A program made the translations under genes and the position numbers. Of a stretch of 42,918 nucleotides of DNA, positions 8,293-16,311 are shown one piece after another. The DNA is from an uncultured Agathobacter sp. (GTDB taxonomy: Bacteria; Bacillota; Clostridia; Lachnospirales; Lachnospiraceae). Within the stretch, counting starts at the first letter, position 1. Every line of letters starts with the position of its first letter. The DNA lies in NCBI GenBank assembly GCA_945910395.1, contig CAMDYX010000021.1:1-42918 (forward strand). The letters run 5' to 3'. The notes below the pieces were generated by a model. The model ran no database searches and had not been told where the DNA came from. It was given only the letters and a program-made list of their open reading frames with translations.

Positions 8293-9609
8293 ATGTACCA
8301 GGAAATATCACAATTGCTAATGTATGGGGATTTGGACAAGGACAGTATTCTCTATCAGCTTGGAGAACTTTTTGCAAAATTTGACAGCGGGGAATACCAT
8401 AAGATGGAGCTTGTGCGGGATATCAATACCCAGGTGAAGCACATTTTAAAGGTGGCAACGGATTACGGATTTGATGACAATCTATGGCACAACTACCTTA
8501 CCTTCTTTTTGATGATGAGTGAGAATCCCTTCTCCATGACCTGTGAAAAGGTGGGAGCCAGCGAGGGTACGGTAAATGAGCTGGTAAAGAATGATTTTCG
8601 TATCATGAAGGCGCTCTTCGATTATGACTTTGCGCCAATTGAAAGGGAGCTTGGCATCAGCTGCTTTTCTATGATTTCCGATTATAAGGCAATCCATAAA
8701 AAAGAGCTGATGTACAATAAAAATGTCAGCGAGAAGGTTCGTGCCCTTTCCAAAAAATTGGAGCAGGCAAAGGATGAAAAGGAATTTTTCGATGCCGTAA
8801 CCGGATTTTACAAGGACTACGGTGTGGGAATGTTTGGACTGAACAAGGCATTCCGTATTGATGAGCTTTTGCAGGGAGGAATCAGGCTTAGGCCAATCAA
8901 CAACATGGATGCCGTTGTTTTAGATGATCTGGTGGGCTATGAGCTTCAGAAGAAAAAGCTTGTGGATAATACGGAGGCTTTCGTAAACGGAAAGAAGGCC
9001 AACAATGTTCTGCTGTTTGGTGACAGCGGAACGGGAAAATCCACCAGCATCAAGGCAATCGTCAATCAGTATTATGATCAGGGACTTCGAATGATTGAAA
9101 TCTATAAGCATCAGTTTAAGAATCTGTCCTCCGTCATTGCCCAGATCAAAAACCGCAACTACAAATTTATCATTTATATGGATGATCTGTCCTTTGAGGA
9201 GCATGAAATCGAGTACAAGTTCTTGAAAGCCGTGATTGAAGGCGGAGTAGAGACAAAACCGGATAATATCTTAATCTATGCCACATCCAACCGGAGACAT
9301 CTGATCAAAGAAACCTGGAATGACCGCAATGATCAGGACAATACCAACGGCAGACATCATTCCGATACGGTGGAGGAGAAGCTTTCCTTAGTCAATCGGT
9401 TTGGTGTCACCATCAGCTATTCGAAGCCCACCCAGAAGGAGTACTTTGACATCGTGGTAAATCTTGCAAGACGCGCAGGAATTACCAGTCCAGAGGAGGA
9501 GCTTAAGGCGGAGGCAAATAAGTGGGAGCTGTCCCACGGCGGAATCTCAGGAAGATGCGCACAACAGTTTGTAAACTACCTTTCAGGCAGCAGAAATGAG
9601 GAAAAATAA
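8293..9609 (+). CDS. DUF815 AAA+ ATPase
   Basis: A 438-residue protein of the DUF815 family of AAA+ ATPases. Walker A is GDSGTGKST (243-251), Walker B is FIIYMDDLSF (about 292-301), and the sensor-type segment ILIYATSNRRHLI follows. HHSDTVEEKLSLVNRFGVTI is the conserved family block. The N-terminal 200 residues are helical and specific to the family. The cellular role of DUF815 proteins is not established. A GGAGG site precedes the ATG. Its stop codon overlaps the start of the ABC-F gene (TAATG), so the two are translationally coupled. Confidence 0.85.
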   Translation: MYQEISQLLMYGDLDKDSILYQLGELFAKFDSGEYHKMELVRDINTQVKHILKVATDYGFDDNLWHNYLTFFLMMSENPFSMTCEKVGASEGTVNELVKNDFRIMKALFDYDFAPIERELGISCFSMISDYKAIHKKELMYNKNVSEKVRALSKKLEQAKDEKEFFDAVTGFYKDYGVGMFGLNKAFRIDELLQGGIRLRPINNMDAVVLDDLVGYELQKKKLVDNTEAFVNGKKANNVLLFGDSGTGKSTSIKAIVNQYYDQGLRMIEIYKHQFKNLSSVIAQIKNRNYKFIIYMDDLSFEEHEIEYKFLKAVIEGGVETKPDNILIYATSNRRHLIKETWNDRNDQDNTNGRHHSDTVEEKLSLVNRFGVTISYSKPTQKEYFDIVVNLARRAGITSPEEELKAEANKWELSHGGISGRCAQQFVNYLSGSRNEEK

Positions 9610-11567
9610 TGTTATACCAGATTAGCAACGGAGCCGTGGCTTATGCGGACGACCTTGTGTTGCACGATATTAATTTTGAAATTCGAAATACAGAAAAAAT
9701 TGCCGTAGTCGGACGAAACGGCTGCGGAAAAACCACGCTCCTCAAATTGATTTCGGGAGAAGTGGAATTGGAGCATTGGGATGGGGACAATGCCACCATT
9801 GCAAAGGCAGGGAATCCCCAGATCGGCTACTTAAAGCAGATTGCATTTGAGAATCCGGACCTGTCCCTGGAGGAGGAAATCAAAAAAGTATTTCTTCCCA
9901 TGATAAAAAGAAAGGCCGAGCTGGATGCAGCGGCAGCAGCCCTTGAAACCAACTATTCCGAGGAGGCCGTTGCGAAATATACGGCGATGGAAGAGCAGTT
10001 TAAGGAGGACGGCGGGTATTACTTTGAAAAAGAGTACGAGGTGCTGATCAGAAAGTTCGGATTTTCTGAGGAGGAGAGAAAGAAGCCTCTTCGGGATTTT
10101 TCCGGAGGGCAGCAGACGAAGATTGCATTTATCAAGCTTCTGCTATCAAAGCCGGATATTCTGCTTTTGGACGAGCCTACGAACCATCTGGATGTTACCA
10201 CCATTGAATGGCTGGAGGGATATTTAAAGAACTATCCAAAAGCGGTTGTTGTAGTATCCCACGACCGAATGTTTTTGGACAATGTGGTGGATGTGGTCTA
10301 CGAGATTGAGTACGGAGTATCCAAGCGATATCCGGGAAACTATACCGCCTTTGTGAACCGCAAAAGAGAAAACTATGAGAAGCAGATGAAGGATCACCTC
10401 GCACAGCAAAAGGAGATTGAGCGTCTGCAGGCTTTGGTGGAGCGCTTTAAAAATAAGCCTACAAAGGTTTCCATGGCAAGATCAAAGCAGAAGGCTATCG
10501 AACATATGGAAATTATTGAGGCGCCGGATAAGTATGATAACAAGACCTTTCATGCGAATTTCCAGCCCGAGAAGGAGACCGGAAATGATGTGCTTTTAGT
10601 AACGAATCTAAGCATAGGCTACGACCATGAGCTTTCTACGGTAAGCCTGGATTTAAAAAAGGGAGAGAAGCTTGGAATTTTGGGAGGAAACGGGCTGGGA
10701 AAATCCACCTTTTTGAAAACCATCGTAGGAAAGATACCGGCGCTGTCCGGTGAGTATCGGTACGGAACAAACGTAGAGATCGGATACTTTGACCAGCAGA
10801 TGGCCATGTACACCAGCAATAAGACGGTAATCGATGATTTTTGGGATGAATTCCCCAATCTGACGGAAACGGAAGTAAGAAACGCCCTGGGGGCATTTAT
10901 GTTCAGCAAAGATGATGTGTTTAAGAATATCAGCATGCTTTCCGGAGGAGAGAAGGTTCGTCTGGCACTCTGTAAGATTTTAAAGCGCAGACCCAATGTA
11001 CTGATCTTAGATGAGCCCACAAACCATATGGACATCATTGGAAAAGAAACCTTAGAATCCATGCTTAAGGACTTTAAGGGAACGCTGATCTTTGTATCCC
11101 ATGACAGATATTTTGTAAAAAAGGTTGCAGACAGGCTTCTTGTCTTTGAGGATGGGACCACGCACCTCTATCAGTTTGGCTACGAAGAATATCAGGAAAA
11201 GATAGAGAAGGAGGCTGCCCTTGCAGAAAAAAGTACCCAGGGTCCCGCTGTGCTCGGGGGGGTGATCAGCCAGAATGGTGCCGCTTCGGCGCCTGCGACA
11301 AATGCAGGAGCAAAGAAGCCTTATTATAATCCGGGAAAGGAGCGGTCAAAGCTTGAGAAGAAGGTGCAGAGGGCAGAGGAGGAGCTGGCAGAAAAGGAAG
11401 AAAAGCTAAAGGAGCTTCAGTCAGAGCTGCTCTTGCCCCAGTATCAGTCCAGCTATTCAAAACTGACGGAGATTCAGAGCCAGATAGACGCCATGGAGGA
11501 GGAAATCATGGCCGCTATGGAGGTCTGGGAGGAGCTCTCTTCTCAACTGGAAGAAATGATGGAATAA
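9609..11567 (+). CDS. ABC-F family ATPase
   Basis: A 652-residue soluble protein with two tandem ABC ATPase domains and no membrane segment, the ABC-F plan of ribosome-acting factors. First domain: Walker A GRNGCGKT (35-42), signature SGGQQ near 164, Walker B LLLDEPTNHLD. A linker rich in Lys/Arg with KPTKVSMARSKQKAIE follows. Second domain: GGNGLGKST near 358, LSGGEKVRL near 443 and LILDEPTNHMD. The C-terminus has an Ala-rich spacer and a ~80-residue coiled coil. The family acts at the ribosomal E site in translation quality control or antibiotic protection; which applies here cannot be decided. Start ATG overlaps the preceding stop. Confidence 0.9.
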   Translation: MLYQISNGAVAYADDLVLHDINFEIRNTEKIAVVGRNGCGKTTLLKLISGEVELEHWDGDNATIAKAGNPQIGYLKQIAFENPDLSLEEEIKKVFLPMIKRKAELDAAAAALETNYSEEAVAKYTAMEEQFKEDGGYYFEKEYEVLIRKFGFSEEERKKPLRDFSGGQQTKIAFIKLLLSKPDILLLDEPTNHLDVTTIEWLEGYLKNYPKAVVVVSHDRMFLDNVVDVVYEIEYGVSKRYPGNYTAFVNRKRENYEKQMKDHLAQQKEIERLQALVERFKNKPTKVSMARSKQKAIEHMEIIEAPDKYDNKTFHANFQPEKETGNDVLLVTNLSIGYDHELSTVSLDLKKGEKLGILGGNGLGKSTFLKTIVGKIPALSGEYRYGTNVEIGYFDQQMAMYTSNKTVIDDFWDEFPNLTETEVRNALGAFMFSKDDVFKNISMLSGGEKVRLALCKILKRRPNVLILDEPTNHMDIIGKETLESMLKDFKGTLIFVSHDRYFVKKVADRLLVFEDGTTHLYQFGYEEYQEKIEKEAALAEKSTQGPAVLGGVISQNGAASAPATNAGAKKPYYNPGKERSKLEKKVQRAEEELAEKEEKLKELQSELLLPQYQSSYSKLTEIQSQIDAMEEEIMAAMEVWEELSSQLEEMME

Positions 11568-11631
11568 TTGTGCAAATTTTATAAAGAATTATGATAATTT
11601 ATAAAAGAAACATAAAGTTGCACAAAAATAA

Positions 11632-11659
11632 TTGTCTTTTTACTGCAATATGATATAAT
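11632..11659 (+). promoter_or_regulatory. sigmaA-type promoter for hpf
   Basis: TTGTCT (11632-11637) and TATAAT (11654-11659) are separated by 16 bp, in the otherwise AT-rich 141-nt gap upstream of hpf. Confidence 0.7.
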
Positions 11660-11666
11660 AAATCCA

Positions 11667-11683
11667 TGATAAGCTTCTTATCA
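11667..11683 (+). promoter_or_regulatory. Hairpin/dyad at the hpf transcription start
   Basis: TGATAAG (11667-11673) and CTTATCA (11677-11683) form a perfect 7-bp inverted repeat with a CTT loop, starting at the predicted +1. It could stabilise the mRNA 5' end or be an operator. Confidence 0.4.
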
Positions 11684-11708
11684 AATAAACGGTAGGGGGT
11701 ACCAAACC

Positions 11709-12239
11709 ATGAGAATTACGATTACAGGAAGAAACATCGACTTAACAGCTGGAATCAAGGAGGCAGTAGAAGAGAAGCTTTCCAAATTGGACAAGTATTT
11801 TACAGCAGATACGGACGTATATGTAACGCTTAGCGTAGAAAAGGAGCGCCAAAAAATAGAGGTTACCATTCCTACAAAGGGACATATTATTCGTTCCGAG
11901 CAGGTTAGCAATGATATGTATGTATCCATTGATCTGGTAGAAGAGGTCATCGAGCGTCAGCTGAAAAAGTATCGGACAAAGATTGTATCCAAGAAGCAGA
12001 ATGCAGCCGCAAATTTCCAGCCGGCATACATTGACTCCCCGGAAGAGGATGAGGAAGAGATCAAGATTGTTCGTACCAAGAGGTTTGGTGTAAAGCCAAT
12101 GTACCCGGAGGATGCCTGCATCCAGATGGAATTATCCGGACACGATTTCTTCGTATTCCGCAATGCAGAGACGGACGAGGTGAACGTGGTATATAAGAGA
12201 AAAGGCAATACATATGGATTGATTGAGCCGGAATGCTAA
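11709..12239 (+). CDS. hpf: Ribosome hibernation promoting factor, long form
   Basis: A 176-residue long-type HPF (YvyD/RaiA family), which dimerises 70S ribosomes into inactive 100S particles in stationary phase. The N-terminal domain begins MRITITGRNIDLTAGIKEAV and spans about 1-100. A Pro/Glu-rich linker (EEDEEEIKIVRTKRF) leads to the C-terminal dimerisation domain (about 118-176), recognisable from KPMYPEDACIQMEL and HDFFVFRNAETDEVNVVYKR. The GGTAGGGGG ribosome site is 8 nt from ATG. It has its own promoter and terminator, as expected for a stress-regulated gene. Confidence 0.95.
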   Translation: MRITITGRNIDLTAGIKEAVEEKLSKLDKYFTADTDVYVTLSVEKERQKIEVTIPTKGHIIRSEQVSNDMYVSIDLVEEVIERQLKKYRTKIVSKKQNAAANFQPAYIDSPEEDEEEIKIVRTKRFGVKPMYPEDACIQMELSGHDFFVFRNAETDEVNVVYKRKGNTYGLIEPEC

Positions 12240-12247
12240 AGAAACGG

Positions 12248-12287
12248 AAGGTCAAACCGCAGATAGCGGTTTGACTTTCTTTTTTTG
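12248..12287 (+). terminator. Rho-independent terminator of hpf
   Basis: GTCAAACCGC (12251-12260) pairs perfectly with GCGGTTTGAC (12266-12275) around AGATA. A-rich flank on the left and TTTCTTTTTTT on the right extend it. Confidence 0.92.
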
Positions 12288-12353
12288 TGTGGGTAAGCTT
12301 TTTTATGCCGAAGGGGCATTCAAAAGAAAAAGAGGAGGAAACAAAAAGCAAAA

Positions 12354-12575
12354 ATGGCGGAGGATCTTATGTGTAGTGGCAGGCTGGGAGAAAGCCAGAT
12401 CAGGCGAATCCGGTTGCTCTGGAAAATCTTCGTGGAAACAGACTTAAATGATGTTGAGGAACTGGAAAAGGAAATCTATGAATACGGAAGCTATCTGGGG
12501 GAGAAGGACCTATTAGGGCGGAGAATATTCCTGCGCATGGTCTGTATTCTTCAAATGGTAAAAAGCTGCAATTAG
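12354..12575 (+). CDS. Possible small protein, 73 residues, unrecognised
   Basis: An ORF after the hpf terminator. It encodes a Glu/Leu-rich helical protein (DLNDVEELEKEIYEYG) with no motif I recognise. AGAGGAGG lies at 12331-12338, 15 nt from the ATG, further than usual. No promoter is obvious. The amphipathic composition favours a real protein; the poor ribosome-site spacing and the surrounding repeats argue against. It might be a remnant of a larger gene. Confidence 0.35.
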   Translation: MAEDLMCSGRLGESQIRRIRLLWKIFVETDLNDVEELEKEIYEYGSYLGEKDLLGRRIFLRMVCILQMVKSCN

Positions 12576-12585
12576 ATAAACTTTA

Positions 12586-12638
12586 AACTCCCATTTCGGA
12601 AAAGTGTTCCCGAATGAATTTGCATATTCGAATCAGAA
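12586..12638 (+). repeat. Solo left arm of the palindromic repeat (copy B)
   Basis: These 53 bases match 12901-12953, the left arm of the full palindrome downstream, at 52 of 53 positions. The right arm is absent. Together they form a direct repeat 315 bp apart, bracketing the segment 12639-12900. Confidence 0.85.
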
Positions 12639-12678
12639 TTGTGGAATTTGGCAAGATTTAAGGTTCTAGAATTGTCGT

Positions 12679-12870
12679 ATACCTAAAATCCTTGAAAAAC
12701 AGCTTTGAATTGCGGATTTTTTATGCGAATTGTACTATTTTGAGGAGTGGACTTCACGATATACCTAATATTTGCAATTTTTTAGGTACAGGCTAAAACG
12801 GACCCGGTGAAAACATACAATCGACCATAAAAAGCGCTTAAAATGTCGCTTTTTTCATAAATTTTAGGTA
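12679..12870. repeat. Nested hairpin segment with spaced ACCTAA / TTAGGT motifs
   Basis: ATACCTAA occurs at 12679-12686 and 12761-12768; the inverse TTTAGGTA occurs at 12781-12788 and 12863-12870. Each pair is 82 bp apart. ACCTAAAAT (12681-12689) can pair with ATTTTAGGT (12861-12869), and the inner pair forms its own hairpin. Two further hairpins followed by T-runs lie inside (AAATCC 12686-12691 with GGATTT 12714-12719; AAAAAGCG 12829-12836 with CGCTTTTT 12847-12854). No coding sequence is seen. This may be a separate small element or a structured RNA. Confidence 0.55.
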
Positions 12871-12903
12871 CTGGAAGAAAATCAACCAGCGAAATAATAC
12901 AAC

Positions 12904-13083
12904 TCCCATTTCGGAAAAGTGTTCCCGAATGAATTTGCATATTTGAATCAGAACCCACTCTCGTTTGTAAAAAGCGTAGCGGTACTAAATTCGCAATAAA
13001 TTGCTCATTAAGTACCGACGCTTTTTAAACGTTCTGATTCAAATAGCAAAATTCATTTTCAGGAACACAATTTCGAAAAGGGA
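12904..13083. repeat. ~180-bp imperfect palindrome, full copy A
   Basis: The left arm begins TCCCATTTCGGAAAAGTG and the right arm ends with TTTCGAAAAGGGA. Between them GAATGAATTTGC pairs with GCAAAATTCATT, ATTTGAATCAGAAC with GTTCTGATTCAAAT, AAAAAGCGT with CGCTTTTT and GGTACT with AGTACC. The tip holds a small hairpin, GCAAT-AA-ATTGC. Nearly the whole element folds into one long stem. It sits in the gap before ddl; no coding sequence is seen in it. Copy D at 38356-38536 shares the core. Confidence 0.9.
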
Positions 13084-13114
13084 CATTATAAAAAAGAAAA
13101 AAATTAACAGATTC

Positions 13115-13146
13115 TTGTATCGAAAAAGAAAAAATGCGAGTATAAT
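13115..13146 (+). promoter_or_regulatory. Probable promoter for the ddl operon
   Basis: A clear TATAAT lies at 13141-13146. The best -35 candidate, TTGTAT (13115-13120), is 20 bp away, longer than ideal, so only the -10 box is trusted. Confidence 0.4.
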
Positions 13147-13183
13147 GGGTATATATTTTGGACTGACGAAAAGAGGTAAGAAT

Positions 13184-14236
13184 ATGAACATCGTTGTATT
13201 AGCCGGAGGACTCAGCACAGAACGAGATGTATCCATCAAAACCGGCAGCATGGTAGAGAAGGCATTGAAGGAAAACGGACACAAGACCATTCTTTTGGAT
13301 GTGTTCATGGGATATGGTGATAAGGAGGAAGATCTTAAGGGTATTTTTGACCGTGGGGAAGAAATCGGAATCAAGGTCAGCAATATTCCGGAGGTTGCGC
13401 CGGATCTTGCAAAGGTAAAGGCATCCAGAAAAGACCAGTCGGACTGCTTTTTTGGACCGAATGTGATCCGCCTCTGCCAGATGGCAGACATTGTATTTAT
13501 GGCGCTTCACGGAGAAAACGGAGAGAATGGAAAGCTTCAGGCGGCCTTTGACCTTCTGGGAGTAAAATATACCGGAAGCGATTACTTAAGCAGTGCCATT
13601 GCAATGAACAAGGGAATTGCAAAACAGCTCATGAATGCAAATGGTATTCCTACTCCCCGGGGAATGTCCATGACAAGAGACCAAAGAGAGGATGACCTGT
13701 CAAAGCTCCCCCTTCATCTTCCGCTGGTCATCAAGCCCTGCTGTGGCGGTTCAAGCATCGGTGTGACTATCGTAAGAAATGAAGAAGAATACAAAGCCGG
13801 CCTTGAGGAGGGCTTCCGTTTTGAAGATGAACTGATCATTGAAGAGTATGTAGAGGGAAGAGAGTTCTCAGTAGGAGTGCTAGAGGGGAAGGCGCTTCCG
13901 ATCATCGAGATTGCTCCAATCAGCGGCTTTTATGATTATAAGAACAAGTATAAGGCCGGAAGTGCAGTAGAGACCTGCCCGGCAGAGCTTCCCCAAGAGA
14001 TTACAGAGAAAATGCAGGGCTACGCAGAGGCAGTTGCAAAGACCCTCGGACTGGATACCTATTCCAGAACGGATTTCCTGTTGAACCGGGACAATGAAAT
14101 CTTCTGCTTAGAGGCCAATACGCTGCCCGGAATGACACCAACCAGTCTTCTACCTCAGGAAGCAAAGGTTGTGGGAATGAATTTTAACCAGCTTTGTGAA
14201 AAGCTGATAGAGATTTCTCTTGCAAAATATAATTAG
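13184..14236 (+). CDS. ddl: D-alanine--D-alanine ligase family protein
   Basis: A 350-residue ATP-grasp ligase that joins two D-alanines for the peptidoglycan stem peptide. Visible motifs: the N-terminal VVLAGGLSTERDVSIKTG, the ALHGENGENGKLQAAFDLLG block, GVKYTGSDYLSSAIAMNKG, KPCCGGSSIGV for ATP binding, and FCLEANTLPGMTPTSLLPQEA near the end. The frame is open back to 13001, but the upstream part is Lys/Ile-rich repeat DNA; AAGAGGT at 13171-13177 sets the start at 13184. murF follows after 12 bp, giving a substrate-and-user pair: Ddl makes the dipeptide that MurF attaches. Confidence 0.92.
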   Translation: MNIVVLAGGLSTERDVSIKTGSMVEKALKENGHKTILLDVFMGYGDKEEDLKGIFDRGEEIGIKVSNIPEVAPDLAKVKASRKDQSDCFFGPNVIRLCQMADIVFMALHGENGENGKLQAAFDLLGVKYTGSDYLSSAIAMNKGIAKQLMNANGIPTPRGMSMTRDQREDDLSKLPLHLPLVIKPCCGGSSIGVTIVRNEEEYKAGLEEGFRFEDELIIEEYVEGREFSVGVLEGKALPIIEIAPISGFYDYKNKYKAGSAVETCPAELPQEITEKMQGYAEAVAKTLGLDTYSRTDFLLNRDNEIFCLEANTLPGMTPTSLLPQEAKVVGMNFNQLCEKLIEISLAKYN

Positions 14237-14248
14237 GAGGCTTTCATT

Positions 14249-15682
14249 TTGAGTCTTACAAAAATGCCGAATATGACACTTTCCAACATTGCAGAGGCCT
14301 GCGGTGGCACATACATTGGTGCAGAAGAGAAAAAACAGGAAACGGTATCCGGAGTCGCAACGGACAGCAGACAGGTGGAAGAAGGATTTTTATATGTCCC
14401 CATTAAAGGGGCTCGGGTGGACGGACATGAGTTTATTCCCGATGTCTTCCAAAAGGGTGCCCTTGCGGTGCTTTCCGAGAAAAAGCTAGAAAACCCGGCG
14501 GGCCCTTATATCCTCGTGGAATCCTCCATCACCGCAATGAGAAAAATCGCTTCCTTTTACCGGAGGAGTCTTTCTATCAAAGTGGTTGGAATTACCGGAA
14601 GTGTTGGAAAGACCAGCACGAAGGAAATGATCGCATCCGTTCTTTCGGAGAAATACAATGTACTAAAGACTGCCGGAAATTTTAATAATGAAATCGGACT
14701 TCCCCTTACCATTTTTCGAATCCGCAAGGAGCATGAGGTGGCGGTTCTTGAAATGGGTATTTCTGATTTTGGAGAGATGAGCCGTTTGGCGGAAATGGCA
14801 AATCCCGATGTCTGTGTAATCACCAACATCGGCTGGTGCCATCTGGAAAACTTAAAAACGAGAGATGGAATTTTACAGGCAAAGACAGAAAGCTTTGCAT
14901 ACATCAAAGAAAAGGGTGTTGCAGTCTTAAACGGAGATGATGACAAGCTTTGTACAAAAAAGCAGGTAAACGGAAAATCTGCCGTTTTCTACGGTATTCA
15001 TGAGAAATCCGACGTAGATCCCAATCTGGTAAAAGACATTTACGCAACAGAGGTGGTAAACAACGGTTTTGACGGAATGCTTGCAAGGATTCATACCCCA
15101 AAGGGATGCCTTGACGCCGAAATCTCGATTCCGGGAGAGCACAATGTCTATAATGCATTGGCGGCAACGGCGGTGGGGCTGGAACTGGGACTTACGATTG
15201 AGGAAATCCGGGCGGGAATTAAGAATGCAAAGACCATCCCCGGAAGAACCAATGTGTTAAAGCTGGAAGATATTACCGTCATTGATGACTGCTATAATGC
15301 AAATCCTGTTTCCATGAAAGCATCCCTTGCGGTGCTTTCCAAGGCAAAGGGAAGAAGCATCGCGGTTTTAGGCGACATGGGAGAGCTTGGAGATGAGGAG
15401 CGCACGCTTCACGCTGAGGTGGGAACAAGCGTGGGGGAGAATCACATTCATACGCTTTTTGCAACAGGAGAGCTTTCCAAAGAGTATGTCACCTATGCAA
15501 GGCTTGCAAATCCTGATGTAGAACTATATTATTATAAATCAAGGGAAGAGATGACAGAGGCTCTGCTTGCCTATGTCAGATCCGGTGATACGATTTTAGT
15601 AAAGGCATCTCACTTTATGGAGTTCCCGAAGGTGATCGAGGCTTTTTGCGAAAAATACAAGGAAAAGAAAGAGAGAGAATAA
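14249..15682 (+). CDS. murF: UDP-N-acetylmuramoyl-tripeptide--D-alanyl-D-alanine ligase
   Basis: A 477-residue Mur ligase, the cytoplasmic enzyme that adds D-Ala-D-Ala to the UDP-MurNAc-tripeptide. The ATP-binding loop is GITGSVGKTST (114-124). NFNNEIGLPLT and VLEMGISDFGEM are the MurF-specific blocks, and VIDDCYNANPVSMKASL marks the C-terminal domain. The start is TTG at 14249: AGGAGG (14235-14240) is 8 nt upstream, while the first in-frame ATG is 15 nt further on. It lies 12 bp after ddl and only 1 bp before the peptidyl-prolyl isomerase gene, so the three form an operon. Confidence 0.95.
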   Translation: MSLTKMPNMTLSNIAEACGGTYIGAEEKKQETVSGVATDSRQVEEGFLYVPIKGARVDGHEFIPDVFQKGALAVLSEKKLENPAGPYILVESSITAMRKIASFYRRSLSIKVVGITGSVGKTSTKEMIASVLSEKYNVLKTAGNFNNEIGLPLTIFRIRKEHEVAVLEMGISDFGEMSRLAEMANPDVCVITNIGWCHLENLKTRDGILQAKTESFAYIKEKGVAVLNGDDDKLCTKKQVNGKSAVFYGIHEKSDVDPNLVKDIYATEVVNNGFDGMLARIHTPKGCLDAEISIPGEHNVYNALAATAVGLELGLTIEEIRAGIKNAKTIPGRTNVLKLEDITVIDDCYNANPVSMKASLAVLSKAKGRSIAVLGDMGELGDEERTLHAEVGTSVGENHIHTLFATGELSKEYVTYARLANPDVELYYYKSREEMTEALLAYVRSGDTILVKASHFMEFPKVIEAFCEKYKEKKERE

Positions 15683-15683
15683 C

Positions 15684-16205
15684 ATGGCACAGAATCCAAT
15701 CGTAACCTTTACAATGGAAAACGGAGCAGTAATTAAGGCAGAGCTTTACCCGGAAATTGCTCCAAACACAGTAAACAATTTTATCAGCTTGATCAATCAC
15801 AATTTTTATGATGGAGTCATCTTCCACCGCGTTATTCGCGGATTTATGATTCAGGGCGGGGATCCGGATGGAACCGGCGCCGGTGGACCGGGATATTCCA
15901 TCAAGGGAGAATTTTCACAGAATGGTTTTAAGAATGATCTTCTTCATGAGCCGGGAGTCCTTTCCATGGCACGCACCATGATCCCGGATTCCGCAGGAAG
16001 CCAGTTCTTTATCATGCATAAGACCTCTCCGCACTTAGACGGTGCATATGCTGCATTCGGAAGAGTGATCGAGGGAATGGATGTGGTAAATGCAATCGCA
16101 GAAACCCCTACTGATTACATGGACCGCCCGTTGGAGGATCAGGTTATGAAGACGGTAACCGTTGAGACCTTTGGTGTGGATTATCCGGAGCCAAAGACCG
16201 TATAA
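15684..16205 (+). CDS. Cyclophilin-type peptidyl-prolyl cis-trans isomerase
   Basis: A 173-residue single-domain cyclophilin that speeds proline isomerisation during protein folding. The signature FHRVIRGFMIQGGDPDGTG is complete, with the catalytic Arg in HRVIRGF. LSMARTMIPDSAGSQFFIM and HLDGAYAAFGRVIEGMDVV complete the fold. No signal peptide is present, so it is cytoplasmic. It begins 1 bp after the murF stop, sharing the cell-wall transcript; a functional link to wall synthesis is not implied by the enzyme itself. Confidence 0.95.
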   Translation: MAQNPIVTFTMENGAVIKAELYPEIAPNTVNNFISLINHNFYDGVIFHRVIRGFMIQGGDPDGTGAGGPGYSIKGEFSQNGFKNDLLHEPGVLSMARTMIPDSAGSQFFIMHKTSPHLDGAYAAFGRVIEGMDVVNAIAETPTDYMDRPLEDQVMKTVTVETFGVDYPEPKTV

Positions 16206-16236
16206 TTGCAGGAATTTGATCGAAAATGAACATATT

Positions 16237-16281
16237 GGGATGCTGCCTGGGAATCGGAATTCTTGTGTGGTGTCCCTTTTT
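16237..16281 (+). terminator. Probable terminator of the ddl-murF-cyclophilin operon
   Basis: GGGATGCT (16237-16244) can pair with GGTGTCCC (16269-16276) using three G-U pairs. TTTTTGTTTG follows. The stem is weaker than the other terminators here. Confidence 0.5.
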
Positions 16282-16311
16282 GTTTGTTGTTTTTGTTTGG
16301 AAAATGGAGGG

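Noticed and set aside
11568-11708. raiA-type structured RNA upstream of hpf
   Set aside because: The gap is only 141 nt, with a simple promoter and one small hairpin; no extended conserved structure is visible.
13001-13183. N-terminal extension of ddl
   Set aside because: The frame is open, but it runs through the palindromic repeat and Lys/Ile-rich DNA, and the ribosome site supports the ATG at 13184, which gives the usual Ddl start.
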